From UA16 sp905478895 (GTDB lineage: Bacteria > Bacteroidota > Bacteroidia > Flavobacteriales_D > Sanyastnellaceae): DNA of 64,000 bases. Every line of letters begins with the position of its first letter. Position 1 is the stretch's first letter. The DNA is taken from NCBI GenBank assembly GCA_943788495.1, contig CALSQO010000001.1:1178001-1242000 (forward strand), in the 5' to 3' direction. The position numbers were made by a program, and so were the translations under genes. The notes below the pieces were generated by a model. It was not told the DNA's origin, ran no database searches, and saw only the letters and a list, made by a program, of their open reading frames with translations. This document shows positions 17,187 to 25,550 of the stretch, one piece after another.

Positions 17187-17873
17187 ATGGATCCGCGGTT
17201 CGCTGCTTTGCTTCCATTTTTGAGCGATGAACGCGTGAGTCGTTTCAATCAAGTGCTTGAATCGAGAACTCGGCATATTTGCCTGGTCCTGGAAAATGTC
17301 TATCAATCCCGAAATGCAAGTGCTGTGATGCGCACGTGCGATGGTGTCGGAATTCAAGACGTCCATCTGATTGAAGACATCAACCCATGGGTATTCAATC
17401 GACAAGTTTCGAAAGGCACGCCTTCCTGGCTGACATTGCATCGTTATCGAGAAGCATCCAATCCGACGGAAGCCTGCATTGAACAGCTGCAATCGAGCGG
17501 ATACGCCATTGCGGTAACTTCTCCGCACGCGGACGGCCTAGAAGTTCACGAATTGCCAATAGACAAACCCATTGCCTTGGTCATGGGCACGGAATTCGAA
17601 GGTGTCAGCGACACCTTTCTCGCCGCAGCGAATCACCACGTGTATATCCCCATGACTGGATTTGCTGAGTCCTTGAATATCAGCGTTGCTGCCGGCATTA
17701 TCATGCAAGATCTTGCGCGCCGTTCGCGCACTTTGCCCCTTCGCTCTTGGGCCCTCTCAGAAGTGGAAAAAGACGTATTACGCGCTGAATGGGCCATGAA
17801 AACCGTGCGGAAATCGGACGTCATTCTGAAACAGCTCAAAATTTGCCTCAATACAGGCAATTCCCTGCCTTAA
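17187..17873 (+). CDS. trmH: tRNA (guanosine-2'-O-)-methyltransferase, SpoU family
   Basis: A 228-residue SPOUT methyltransferase with all three SpoU motifs: NASAVMRTCDGVG near residue 42, ALVMGTEFEGVSD near residue 131, and IPMTGFAESLNISVAAGI near residue 154. The N-terminal extension and the basic C-terminal helix (WAMKTVRKSDVILKQL) resemble TrmH, which methylates the ribose of G18 in the D-loop of tRNAs using S-adenosylmethionine. An rRNA target cannot be excluded for a SpoU member, but overall likeness favours TrmH. Confidence 0.88.
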   Translation: MDPRFAALLPFLSDERVSRFNQVLESRTRHICLVLENVYQSRNASAVMRTCDGVGIQDVHLIEDINPWVFNRQVSKGTPSWLTLHRYREASNPTEACIEQLQSSGYAIAVTSPHADGLEVHELPIDKPIALVMGTEFEGVSDTFLAAANHHVYIPMTGFAESLNISVAAGIIMQDLARRSRTLPLRSWALSEVEKDVLRAEWAMKTVRKSDVILKQLKICLNTGNSLP

Positions 17874-17927
17874 CCTTTGGCAATTCACACACAATAAATC
17901 GTCGATTTCGAACGACCTTTGGCGGCG

Positions 17928-19286
17928 ATGAAACAGGCAGAAGCTTTACAGACTAGCTACCGGGACTTGCTGCGAATGGCGTTGCCCATTTCAGCGGGCA
18001 CGGCACTGCAATTTCTCGTCCTTCTCACCGACAACTTCTTCCTGGCTCGACACAGCGAAGCCGCAATCAACGGCGCTGGCAATGCCGGTTTGGTTTACAT
18101 GACACTGGAAATGCTTGCTGTGGGAAGTTCCGCTGCACTCCAAATCATCATTGCACGAAGAATTGGCGAAAACAACCGCCCCGAAGCCCTGCGAACCCTT
18201 AGAACCGGACTGCTCATTCACCTGGGGTTAGGAATGTTCTTATTGGCGCTTGGAAGTTCACTCAATCAAGGCCTTTTGGGAAGTACCATTCAGAATCCAA
18301 ACATCCGGACGGTCTTCGAATCCTACTTCGGGATTCGACTCCTCGGGTTTGTCCCCTTTTCGATCCTACTCGCACTGAATGCATTTTATACTGGAACAAC
18401 TAAAACACGGCCTATCTTGATTGTTGCTGCAGTCACTGGCTTCATTAACATCGTTTTGGATGCCGCTTGGGTCGAAGGCTGGTTTTGGACAGAGCCGATT
18501 GGCGCTATGGGGGCCGCTTGGGCTTCATTGGTGGCAGAATCTTCAGGTTGTTTGGTTTCGTGTTTCATCCTTGTTCGAATCGTTCCTGACATCTTCACAT
18601 CACAGGCTCTCTTGGCACGAGCGAAGATGAAGGTATGGTGGGAACTGGCTTACCCACTGATGGGCCAGTCGTTGATCACCATTGCCACTTGGACTGCGTT
18701 CTTCTTCTTTGTGGAAAAAGTCGGAAGCCTTGAACTCAAGGTTTCCCACATTACTCGAAATTTCTTCATGCTCGCCTTTATTACGGCACAAGGCATTCAG
18801 CAAACCACCCGCACCTACGTTAGCGGATTGATCGGAGAACGGCGCATATTCGAGTTAAAAGCGGTCTTGAAGCGATTGCTGCTGCTCAATGGCGGCGGTA
18901 TGCTCCTCCTTTGCCATGGGTATATTTTGTATCCAAAGCTTCTGTCCAAGGCTTTTTTCAATGATGCTGTTGGACTTGACGCAATGCAAAAGACATTGTT
19001 TGTGGTTTTCGTCGGCGTTTCCATCTATACCTTCTCGGGCATCATGTTATCTACCATCCAAGGAATGGGAAAAGCCAAACGAGCGTTTCGGATTGAATTG
19101 ATTGCCGTCACCGCTTATATCCTAAGCGCGGCTGCGCTAACGCTCATATGGCCACAACCCATTTGGATCATTTGGTTGGTGGAATGGGTGTATTTTTCGA
19201 GCATCGGACTGGGCAGTTGGCTTTACCTGAAAAACTTGAATTGGAACGATTTGTCCCCTGAAATCAACAAAGCAGATGCATCATGA
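17928..19286 (+). CDS. MATE family efflux transporter
   Basis: A 452-residue polytopic membrane protein with about 12 hydrophobic segments. The N-terminus (LLRMALPISAGTALQFLVLLTDNFFLA) and the repeated second half (LAYPLMGQSLITIATWTAFFFF) have the two-bundle pattern of MATE exporters, which use Na+ or H+ gradients to expel drugs or metabolites. The substrate is not known. I chose the ATG at 17928; a TTG three codons upstream is possible. Its stop overlaps the start of the fmt gene by four bases (ATGA), so the two are translationally coupled. Confidence 0.9.
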   Translation: MKQAEALQTSYRDLLRMALPISAGTALQFLVLLTDNFFLARHSEAAINGAGNAGLVYMTLEMLAVGSSAALQIIIARRIGENNRPEALRTLRTGLLIHLGLGMFLLALGSSLNQGLLGSTIQNPNIRTVFESYFGIRLLGFVPFSILLALNAFYTGTTKTRPILIVAAVTGFINIVLDAAWVEGWFWTEPIGAMGAAWASLVAESSGCLVSCFILVRIVPDIFTSQALLARAKMKVWWELAYPLMGQSLITIATWTAFFFFVEKVGSLELKVSHITRNFFMLAFITAQGIQQTTRTYVSGLIGERRIFELKAVLKRLLLLNGGGMLLLCHGYILYPKLLSKAFFNDAVGLDAMQKTLFVVFVGVSIYTFSGIMLSTIQGMGKAKRAFRIELIAVTAYILSAAALTLIWPQPIWIIWLVEWVYFSSIGLGSWLYLKNLNWNDLSPEINKADAS

Positions 19287-20290
19287 GTAACGCTTATCCC
19301 AATGCACCTTTGAAGAAGCCATTGCGCCTCGCATTTTTCGGTACCCCTGAGTTTGCCGCGGTATGCTTGCGTGAATTGAATACAGGTCCTCACCCTATCG
19401 TAGCTGTCGTGACAGCTCCCGACAAAAAGGCGGGTCGCGGTCAGCAGTTGAGGTCATCTCGTGTGAAGGAAACGGCAAATGAATTGAAGCTGCCGCTGCT
19501 CCAACCCACCAACTTGAAGGACACTGACTTTGTTAACTCGTTCCGAGCACTGGAGTGCGACCTGGCGATTGTTGTAGCCTTCCGTATGCTCCCCGAATCC
19601 ATCTGGAATGCACCCCGATTCGGGTCCATCAACCTCCATGCTTCTCTTCTGCCTCAGCTGCGCGGAGCGGCGCCGATTCAATGGGCGATTCGACACCGCC
19701 TTACAGAGACGGGCGTGACAACCTTTGCACTGCAGCATGCCATTGACTCGGGAGACATCTTGCTTCAAGCCAAAGTGGCCATTGCTCCAACCGAGACGGC
19801 GGCCTCCCTGCATGACAAACTATTGGAACTGGGAAAAAAGCTCCTATCACAAACCATCGATGCACTGGCACAAGGGAAACTAACTCCCATTGCACAACGG
19901 GCAATGGCATCGGACACAAATCGACTCGACGCTCCCAAACTCAACCGTACAAATAGCCGAGTCAACTGGTCGCAAAGCGCTGAAAACGTGGAGCATATGG
20001 TACGCTCACTGACCCCATATCCGACGGCTATTTGCCACACACCTTGGGGCGATTTCAAGGTTTTATCCGTCCAGCACACCGATTTCGAGCGCCCCTTACC
20101 AACGCCCGGTGACGCGTGCATAGCCGACAAGAGACTTTTCATTGCCTGCACAGATCGCTGGATTGAACTCTTATCAATCGTTCCCATTGGCAAACGAGCC
20201 ATGGAAGCCAGTACATGGATCAATGGTCTTCAGCCTGAAAAGAGGGAATCACTTGGAAATTGGAACGAGCCACGCCTTGACCAATGTTGA
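19283..20290 (+). CDS. fmt: Methionyl-tRNA formyltransferase
   Basis: A 335-residue enzyme that formylates the methionine of initiator tRNA using 10-formyl-tetrahydrofolate. The N-terminal Rossmann-like domain shows FFGTPEFAAVCL, and the catalytic region shows SINLHASLLPQLRGAAPIQWAI with the conserved Asn and His, followed by the catalytic Asp in the HAIDSGDILLQ segment. The C-terminal OB-like domain starts near residue 215. It overlaps the MATE gene by four bases and ends seven bases before the convergent NlpC/P60 gene. Confidence 0.95.
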   Translation: MSNAYPNAPLKKPLRLAFFGTPEFAAVCLRELNTGPHPIVAVVTAPDKKAGRGQQLRSSRVKETANELKLPLLQPTNLKDTDFVNSFRALECDLAIVVAFRMLPESIWNAPRFGSINLHASLLPQLRGAAPIQWAIRHRLTETGVTTFALQHAIDSGDILLQAKVAIAPTETAASLHDKLLELGKKLLSQTIDALAQGKLTPIAQRAMASDTNRLDAPKLNRTNSRVNWSQSAENVEHMVRSLTPYPTAICHTPWGDFKVLSVQHTDFERPLPTPGDACIADKRLFIACTDRWIELLSIVPIGKRAMEASTWINGLQPEKRESLGNWNEPRLDQC

Positions 20291-20297
20291 AAGTGGA

Positions 20298-21071
20298 TTA
20301 TTTCATTCTTCGCATGAAATCCAAGGCATGCGTTCGATGACCGTCTCTCCAAATGCCATCCTCCCGTAGCGTGTCCATGATGACCTCGCCCGCAGCGTGT
20401 AAAATGGTCCGTTCATCTTTCAAAATGCCCACGTGGATGATTCGTCCTTCATCGTTGCTGAAAAAAGCCAAATCTCCACTCCTCCTTTCACTCCATCTGA
20501 CAGGCTGGCCTTCCTGAGCTTGTTGACTCGCATCCCGCGGCAACCGTTGGCCACAAATTAAAAAGGCCACTTGCATTAGGCCGGAACAATCGATGCCCCA
20601 TATGCAGCGACCACCCCAGCGGTACGGAGCCCCGAGAAATGAGCAAGCCGCCTCCAATGGATTTTGATAAGCCTCAAACAGTTCATCCATTGAAAAAAGT
20701 GGGGTTAGAGCAATTCCTGCAAACGAACCGTTTGACGATTCATCCAAATGAACAATTGAGCCGGCAGGCAAATGAATCACACCTCCATCCTTGCGAACCC
20801 AAGGCGACGTGGGGGCTTGTATGCGGAAAGGCTTTAATCCTTGATTGTCCTCCTCATCTGCATCGAACCTTCGCCATTGTTTTCGATCGGACCAACCGCG
20901 ATATCCATCGGCCACCAATTCAATTTGAATCCAATCCTTCTCCCCCGTCTCCAGCATGTACGCCGCTTCTCCGGCTAATGCTTCTGAGCACATTTCCGCG
21001 GTGTCAGTAGGTTTTGTTCGAATCGGAGCGCACGGCACCGACAGGACCAGGACTTCTTTCTTCGGTTGCAT
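20298..21071 (-). CDS. NlpC/P60 family cysteine peptidase with SH3 domains
   Basis: A 257-residue protein. An N-terminal SH3-like region (residues 5-120; APIRTKPTDTAEMCSEALAGE, GYRGWSDRKQW) is followed by an NlpC/P60 domain with Cys162 in GIDCSGLMQ, His213 in IIHVGIL and a third polar residue near His225. These are the expected catalytic residues of gamma-D-glutamyl-meso-diaminopimelate endopeptidases, which cut peptidoglycan stem peptides. No signal peptide is evident, as in YkfC-type enzymes that recycle muropeptides. Its ATG shares one base with the thiolase stop (TGATG), so the two genes are coupled. Confidence 0.88.
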   Translation of the reverse strand: MQPKKEVLVLSVPCAPIRTKPTDTAEMCSEALAGEAAYMLETGEKDWIQIELVADGYRGWSDRKQWRRFDADEEDNQGLKPFRIQAPTSPWVRKDGGVIHLPAGSIVHLDESSNGSFAGIALTPLFSMDELFEAYQNPLEAACSFLGAPYRWGGRCIWGIDCSGLMQVAFLICGQRLPRDASQQAQEGQPVRWSERRSGDLAFFSNDEGRIIHVGILKDERTILHAAGEVIMDTLREDGIWRDGHRTHALDFMRRMK

Positions 21072-22249
21072 CACAACGTTTCGACCATGAGGGCCGAAGC
21101 ACCGCCACCGCCATTGCAAATTCCCGCTCCACCCTTGGACAAACCTCGGTTGCGAAGGGCATGAATAAGGGTAACCACAATTCGGGATCCACTTGAACCC
21201 AGCGGATGACCGAGGGCCACGGCGCCGCCATTGACGTTGACCGATTCAGGGTTCAACTTCAATAGTTTCATATTGGCAATTCCTACTACTGAAAACGCCT
21301 CGTTCAACTCCCAAAGGTCAACATCCTCCTGCTTCCAATGCGCCTTTGACAGTGCCACTGGAACCGCTTTTGCGGGAGCAGTAGTGAACCACTCCGGCTC
21401 GTGAGCGGCATCCGCACAAGCTACAATTTTTGCAATTGGCTTGAGTCCAAGTCGACTGACAGCCTCTTCAGACGCCAAGACCAAAGCACTTGCACCATCA
21501 TTAAGGGTAGACGCGTTTGCTGCCGTGATCGTCCCCTCTTTTTGAAAGGCGGGACGCAAGCCTCGAATCTTGTCCATTCGAACCGCCTTGAACTCCTCGT
21601 CCTCTGAAACCTCAATGGCATCGCCGCGGCGCTGCGGCACCTGTACCGGAATGATTTCCGCTTGAAAAGCGCCTGCTTCCCAAGCCGAGGCGGCACGTTC
21701 ATAACTGGCGATAGCAAAATCATCTTGGGCTTCCCGTGTAATGGAGTGTTCTTTGGCACACAACTCTGCACAGTTTCCCATGTGCGTCGAATTGTAAACA
21801 TCCGTCAGTCCATCGAGAAGCATTCCATCTTGCATTTTCATATCCCCGAACTTGGACCCGGTTCGGCCTGAGAAATAGTGCGGAACCTGGCTCATGTTTT
21901 CCATGCCTCCAGCGACAACGACATCGGCGTCGCCCAATGCAATGGACTGGGAAGCCAACGCGATGGACTTCATGCCACTCGCGCATACTTTATTGATGGT
22001 GGTGCATGGAACCGAATCCGGAATGCCTGCCGCCATGGCCGCCTGACGAGCAGGAGCTTGACCCAATCCCGCCTGTAGCACGTTGCCCATCATGACCTCC
22101 TGCACTTCACTCGGTGCAATGCCCGCGGCATCCAGAGCACCCCGGATTGCTACAGAACCCAGTTGAGTTGCAGGGACGGTTGATAATGACCCGAGGAAGC
22201 TTCCCATGGGGGTTCGGACAGCAGACAGGACGTAAACGGATTTGCTCAT
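21071..22249 (-). CDS. Acetyl-CoA C-acetyltransferase (thiolase)
   Basis: A 392-residue thiolase. The nucleophilic Cys89 lies in INKVCASGMKS, His348 in NVNGGAVALGHPLG, and the second catalytic Cys378 in GICNGGGGA. These match type II acetyl-CoA acetyltransferases (AtoB/PhaA-like), which condense two acetyl-CoA or cleave acetoacetyl-CoA. The start at 22249 gives the usual N-terminus (MSKSVYVLSAVRTP). It is the first gene of a pair with the overlapping NlpC/P60 gene. Confidence 0.94.
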   Translation of the reverse strand: MSKSVYVLSAVRTPMGSFLGSLSTVPATQLGSVAIRGALDAAGIAPSEVQEVMMGNVLQAGLGQAPARQAAMAAGIPDSVPCTTINKVCASGMKSIALASQSIALGDADVVVAGGMENMSQVPHYFSGRTGSKFGDMKMQDGMLLDGLTDVYNSTHMGNCAELCAKEHSITREAQDDFAIASYERAASAWEAGAFQAEIIPVQVPQRRGDAIEVSEDEEFKAVRMDKIRGLRPAFQKEGTITAANASTLNDGASALVLASEEAVSRLGLKPIAKIVACADAAHEPEWFTTAPAKAVPVALSKAHWKQEDVDLWELNEAFSVVGIANMKLLKLNPESVNVNGGAVALGHPLGSSGSRIVVTLIHALRNRGLSKGGAGICNGGGGASALMVETL

Positions 22250-22298
22250 TTCAATTGTTTTACCCTGCGAATTTAACAGGTGTTGGGTGGAGTTCGCC

Positions 22299-22385
22299 AT
22301 GAAACACAAGTTTTGGCATGGTGATTGGGTAACACGAGATGTTAAGAACCTGGCAATCTGCGCCAGAGAATTTGGTTTAGGTTAA
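22299..22385 (+). CDS. Possible 28-residue micro-protein followed by a terminator
   Basis: An ATG-to-TAA frame of 28 residues that starts MKHKFWHGDW and ends with AREFGLG. It stops four bases before a perfect 11-bp hairpin with T-rich flank. It is rich in aromatic and basic residues. There is no other plus-strand gene upstream that the hairpin could serve. No clear promoter or ribosome binding site was found, and the family is not recognised. It could also be a leader peptide of the 61-residue gene downstream. Confidence 0.35.
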   Translation: MKHKFWHGDWVTRDVKNLAICAREFGLG

Positions 22386-22388
22386 GTG

Positions 22389-22418
22389 AAGCATTGGGAA
22401 ACGTCCCAATGCTTTTCT
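22389..22418 (+). terminator. Terminator or attenuator hairpin in the 22.3-22.5 kb gap
   Basis: A perfect AAGCATTGGGA / TCCCAATGCTT stem with an AACG loop is followed by TTcttgttctt on the plus strand. It lies between the thiolase gene (-) and the 61-residue gene (+), so no annotated plus-strand gene explains it. Confidence 0.7.
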
Positions 22419-22534
22419 TGTTCTTAGCTGAAAATCAAAGACATACTAATTTGCCATTCCATTTTATCGTCCGCAATTGAAACATTTCGCCCTCACCCAT
22501 CGTAGGAAATGAACGATTCTTACAATTCGAAATC

Positions 22535-22720
22535 ATGTCCATAACCGGTATTCCCATCCCCCAAGCGCCCAGTGCTTTGGAACAGTACAAAACCTTGATC
22601 AGGCACGTACACGGTGAACCGGTCATGATCCGGAGAGCGATGCGAATTGCATTTCGAAGTCTGAACCCCAAAGAATCAATCGAATTGAGAGATTGGCTGG
22701 AAGGACGTTATCAGCTTTAA
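22535..22720 (+). CDS. Small hypothetical protein (61 residues)
   Basis: A 61-residue protein not recognised. It begins MSITGIPIPQAPSALEQY and ends RDWLEGRYQL, with a basic middle (MIRRAMRIAFRSL) likely to form helices. No signal peptide or membrane segment is seen. A strong terminator follows the stop by 12 bases, which supports its being a true gene. A DNA- or RNA-binding or partner role could fit the charge, but nothing specific can be claimed. Confidence 0.5.
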   Translation: MSITGIPIPQAPSALEQYKTLIRHVHGEPVMIRRAMRIAFRSLNPKESIELRDWLEGRYQL

Positions 22721-22732
22721 TAGCACCCCTGC

Positions 22733-22759
22733 AAAACGCAACCCAATCGGTTGCGTTTT
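22733..22759 (+). terminator. Terminator of the 61-residue gene
   Basis: AAAACGCAACC / GGTTGCGTTTT perfect 11-bp stem with a 5-base loop and a T-run. It may also end minus-strand transcription of the RluA-like gene at 22769. Confidence 0.88.
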
Positions 22760-22768
22760 TTGCGTCTT

Positions 22769-23743
22769 TTATTTTCTAGCAGATCCCGGCCGCTTTTTAG
22801 GACTCCTGTCCTGGCTTTTTTCGTTGTGCAGCTCACGCTTCCAAGCGGGCACTGCTTTCGGGCCCTTGCCCCCTTTCATCAGGTTCAAAAACTCTTGCGG
22901 AACCCGAGATTTGATGGCCACCTTTTCGCCATCCGGCCCCTCAAGATCAACACCAAAGAGATGCAGACCTGAGCGCCCCATTGGGTCCGGAATTTCCTTT
23001 CCTTTTCCGAGCAAATAACATTCCAAGCGACGAAGCCCAGCCATCAAGACAGGCACTTGGTCAAAGCCAACGGACATCTTCAACATGGTATGAGACGCGG
23101 TAGCACGCATCGTCCGGTATTCAAATTCAAATTTGTCCTTTCGCTTTCCATCCTCATCCTTGGAATAGCAAAAGAGCACATCGTCTGCTGGCAGATGGCC
23201 TTGGATCACCACGTACATCCGTTTGGTGAATTGGTCCCAATGATCTTGCAAGTGCTTGCGCCAGCGCAAGTCCTTCGCAATGATGCAAACGCCCGAAGAT
23301 TCTTTTTCAATCCGATTGACGAACTGAATCGCGTTGAGGTTGGACCGATTGGCCTCCATCCATTGCTTCATCCGGGTATAACTCGTCTTGACCTGTGGTT
23401 TTGGCGAAGCAAAGACCATTCCAGCAGGCTTGATGTAAGCCAACAAAAAGTCATCCTCGTAAACCACCTCATATGGCGGCTTTTCCTCTTTGGTCATATT
23501 CGACTTGTTCGCCGAACTCCCCCCCAAATCGAAGTCCTTAGGACCGCTTTGCTTGCTCAGTGATGTCCAGGATACCATTGCACCAGCCTTGAGTTCGGAC
23601 GAAGGAATGCGCAGCGCATTTCCATCCACCGCTACCGCTCCTGACTTGATCGCTGTGCGAGCGCGGGTCCTTGTTGCGTAGCCTGCATTTTCCATCAAGA
23701 ACTCCAACAGCGTGCCATCCGACTCCACACGTTTACTTTCCAT
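22769..23743 (-). CDS. RluA-family pseudouridine synthase-like protein with altered catalytic motif
   Basis: A 324-residue protein. An S4-like RNA-binding domain opens it (residues 8-60; LLEFLMENAGYATRTRARTA...SGAVAVDGN). The pseudouridine synthase domain follows (YEDDFLLAYIKPAGMV; KRMYVVIQGHL; RLECYLLGKG; GLHLFGVDLE). In active RluA-type enzymes the core motif is HRLDxxTSG, where the Asp attacks the uridine. Here the corresponding segment is NRIEKESSG, with Glu146 in place of Asp and Asn in place of His. A basic tail rich in Lys/Arg/Ser/Pro ends the protein. It may be an inactive RNA-binding relative, or may use Glu; the usual name should be applied with caution. Confidence 0.8.
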   Translation of the reverse strand: MESKRVESDGTLLEFLMENAGYATRTRARTAIKSGAVAVDGNALRIPSSELKAGAMVSWTSLSKQSGPKDFDLGGSSANKSNMTKEEKPPYEVVYEDDFLLAYIKPAGMVFASPKPQVKTSYTRMKQWMEANRSNLNAIQFVNRIEKESSGVCIIAKDLRWRKHLQDHWDQFTKRMYVVIQGHLPADDVLFCYSKDEDGKRKDKFEFEYRTMRATASHTMLKMSVGFDQVPVLMAGLRRLECYLLGKGKEIPDPMGRSGLHLFGVDLEGPDGEKVAIKSRVPQEFLNLMKGGKGPKAVPAWKRELHNEKSQDRSPKKRPGSARK

Positions 23744-23800
23744 GGTGCGAAGTTACTTCATCGATGCGCAATAGTCGCGCCGCATCTCCCATTCCATCCA

Positions 23801-24532
23801 TCAATCTTCCGCGGGAGTTGACGAACTCATGGTATGAAAGACCTGCTGCACGTCGTCATCTTCTTCCAATCGCTCGATAAGCTTCTCCACCTCTGCTGTT
23901 GCTTCCATGTCGAGCTCTTTCGTTGTGTTGGGAACCCGCTCTAATCCGGACTCTACAATCTCTGCTCCATCATCTTCCAACTTCTTCTGCAAAGAGCCAA
24001 ACGCTTCGAAATTGCCCGTGACGATGAATGCATCTTCATCCGCCTCAATCTCTTCTGCTCCAAAGTCAATGAGTTCCAATTCCAACTCTTCCTGGTCCAA
24101 GCCTTCCGCCTTGATTTTGAAAAAGCACATGTGATCGAACATAAACTCCACACTTCCAGACGTGCTCAAGTTGCCATTGCATTTGTTGAAATGGCTGCGA
24201 ACATTGGCCACAGTGCGATTATTGTTGTCAGTTGCCGTTTCGACGAATACAGCTACACCATGCGGAGCATACCCTTCGAAGTTGACCTCTTTGAAATCGC
24301 TGGTGTCCTTGTCGGTTGCTTTCTTGATTGCACGTTCCACATTATCCTTTGGCATATTGGCTGCCCGGCAATTTTGCAAAACCGCGCGCAGCCGAGGATT
24401 CATATCGGGCTCTGCGCCGTTCCCTTCCCGGATGGCGATGATGATGTCCTTGTTAAGCCGAGCGAATGTTTTGGACATTGCCGCCCATCGCTTAAACTTC
24501 CTTGCCTTTCGAAATTCAAATGCTCTTCCCAT
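23801..24532 (-). CDS. YebC/PmpR family protein (translation or transcription regulator)
   Basis: A 243-residue member of the YebC/TACO1 family. The N-terminus (MGRAFEFRKARKFKRWAAMSK) and ANMPKDNVERAIKKA near residue 63 are diagnostic of the family; the EGYAPHGVAVFVE and SVEFMFDHMCFF segments follow. Members have been described as DNA-binding regulators and, more recently, as factors that help ribosomes through proline-rich stretches. The C-terminal region is acidic (EEDDDVQQVFH). The start at 24532 matches the family. Confidence 0.92.
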   Translation of the reverse strand: MGRAFEFRKARKFKRWAAMSKTFARLNKDIIIAIREGNGAEPDMNPRLRAVLQNCRAANMPKDNVERAIKKATDKDTSDFKEVNFEGYAPHGVAVFVETATDNNNRTVANVRSHFNKCNGNLSTSGSVEFMFDHMCFFKIKAEGLDQEELELELIDFGAEEIEADEDAFIVTGNFEAFGSLQKKLEDDGAEIVESGLERVPNTTKELDMEATAEVEKLIERLEEDDDVQQVFHTMSSSTPAED

Positions 24533-24639
24533 ATCAGAGGATGTGTTCTTAGCAAATATCGCAAAGAGAATGCAACATCTTTCCATACCTGCCGGTTATT
24601 CTCTAACATTGCCCTGAACATTTTTTGAAGAAGCAACCC

Positions 24640-25002
24640 ATGCATACCGGCCTCCTTTCTTTTTCATTTTGCGCCATTGCTTTGATGGCCTTGGCCTCGG
24701 GAATGGTCGGTTGCAATTACAATACCGAACAACCTTGCAGCGACCGGACCGCAACGTACAATGCAAGTGTCGCCGCGATTTTCAATGCCCAATGCGCAGG
24801 TTGTCACGGGGGAGAGAATCCCGAGGCGGGTCTGGCCTTGGACAACTACCCATCGTCCGTTGATGCGGTTCTTTCGGGCGACGTCATTGACCGCATCAAA
24901 AGGGAATCCGACGATGCGCTTGTGATGCCTCCCAATGGCAGTTTCCAAACGTGCGACATCGCTCTGATAGAGCAATGGGCTGAGGCCGGTGCACCTGAAT
25001 AA
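24640..25002 (+). CDS. Cytochrome c-like lipoprotein
   Basis: A protein of about 120 residues with a hydrophobic N-terminus ending in a lipobox (ASGMVGC), a single heme-binding CAGCH motif in the segment FNAQCAGCHGG, and a possible Met ligand in ALVMPPNGS. It is expected to be a membrane-anchored periplasmic electron carrier. A TTG five codons upstream (24625) would add MKKQP and give a more typical signal peptide, so the start is not certain. It is followed after two bases by the YceI gene and then two beta-barrel genes in the same direction. Confidence 0.85.
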   Translation: MHTGLLSFSFCAIALMALASGMVGCNYNTEQPCSDRTATYNASVAAIFNAQCAGCHGGENPEAGLALDNYPSSVDAVLSGDVIDRIKRESDDALVMPPNGSFQTCDIALIEQWAEAGAPE

Positions 25003-25004
25003 GA

Positions 25005-25550
25005 ATGAATGCCATGAAAGTCATCTTGATAGCAACGATGCTGGTCGCAAGCAATTTTTGCTCGAGCCAGCAATGGATCACCCGAAACGGTAGCGTCGAG
25101 TTTTTCTCCGCCACCTTCGTCGAAAACATCGAAGCAACCAATGAAATGGCCTCGGGACTGATCGCAAACGACGGGCGTTTTGCTTTTCGTGTGCCCATCC
25201 TAGGCTTTCGGTTCGAGAAAGCGCTGATGGAAGAGCATTTCAACGAGAATTACCTCGAATCCACACGCTTTCCTAATGGCACTTTTGAAGGAGCAATCGC
25301 AAATTGGAGCGACGCGTTGCAAGACGGGCAATCGCACACGGTCAAGGCGCAGGGCATTTTAACCATTCATGGTGTAGCCGCTGAGCGCGAAATTGAATCG
25401 ACGCTTCAATGGGACGGCAAAGCGTGGATCGTTCAATCTGCATTTACCGTTCTGACAGCTGCGCATGAGATTCCCATTCCAAAGATGGTTCGAGAAAAAA
25501 TCGCAGAAGAGATCTCCGTCGATGTACAAATGACCCTCTCGCCGCGATGA
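25005..25550 (+). CDS. YceI family protein
   Basis: A 181-residue exported protein with a signal peptide (MKVILIATMLVASNFCSSQ) and the lipocalin-like YceI fold. Typical segments are GSVEFFSATFVENIEATN, FRFEKALMEEHFNENYLES and FPNGTFEGAI. YceI proteins bind long hydrophobic molecules such as polyisoprenoids in the periplasm; the ligand here is not known. It sits between the cytochrome c gene and overlaps the next beta-barrel gene by four bases (ATGA), which indicates a co-translated operon. Confidence 0.9.
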   Translation: MNAMKVILIATMLVASNFCSSQQWITRNGSVEFFSATFVENIEATNEMASGLIANDGRFAFRVPILGFRFEKALMEEHFNENYLESTRFPNGTFEGAIANWSDALQDGQSHTVKAQGILTIHGVAAEREIESTLQWDGKAWIVQSAFTVLTAAHEIPIPKMVREKIAEEISVDVQMTLSPR

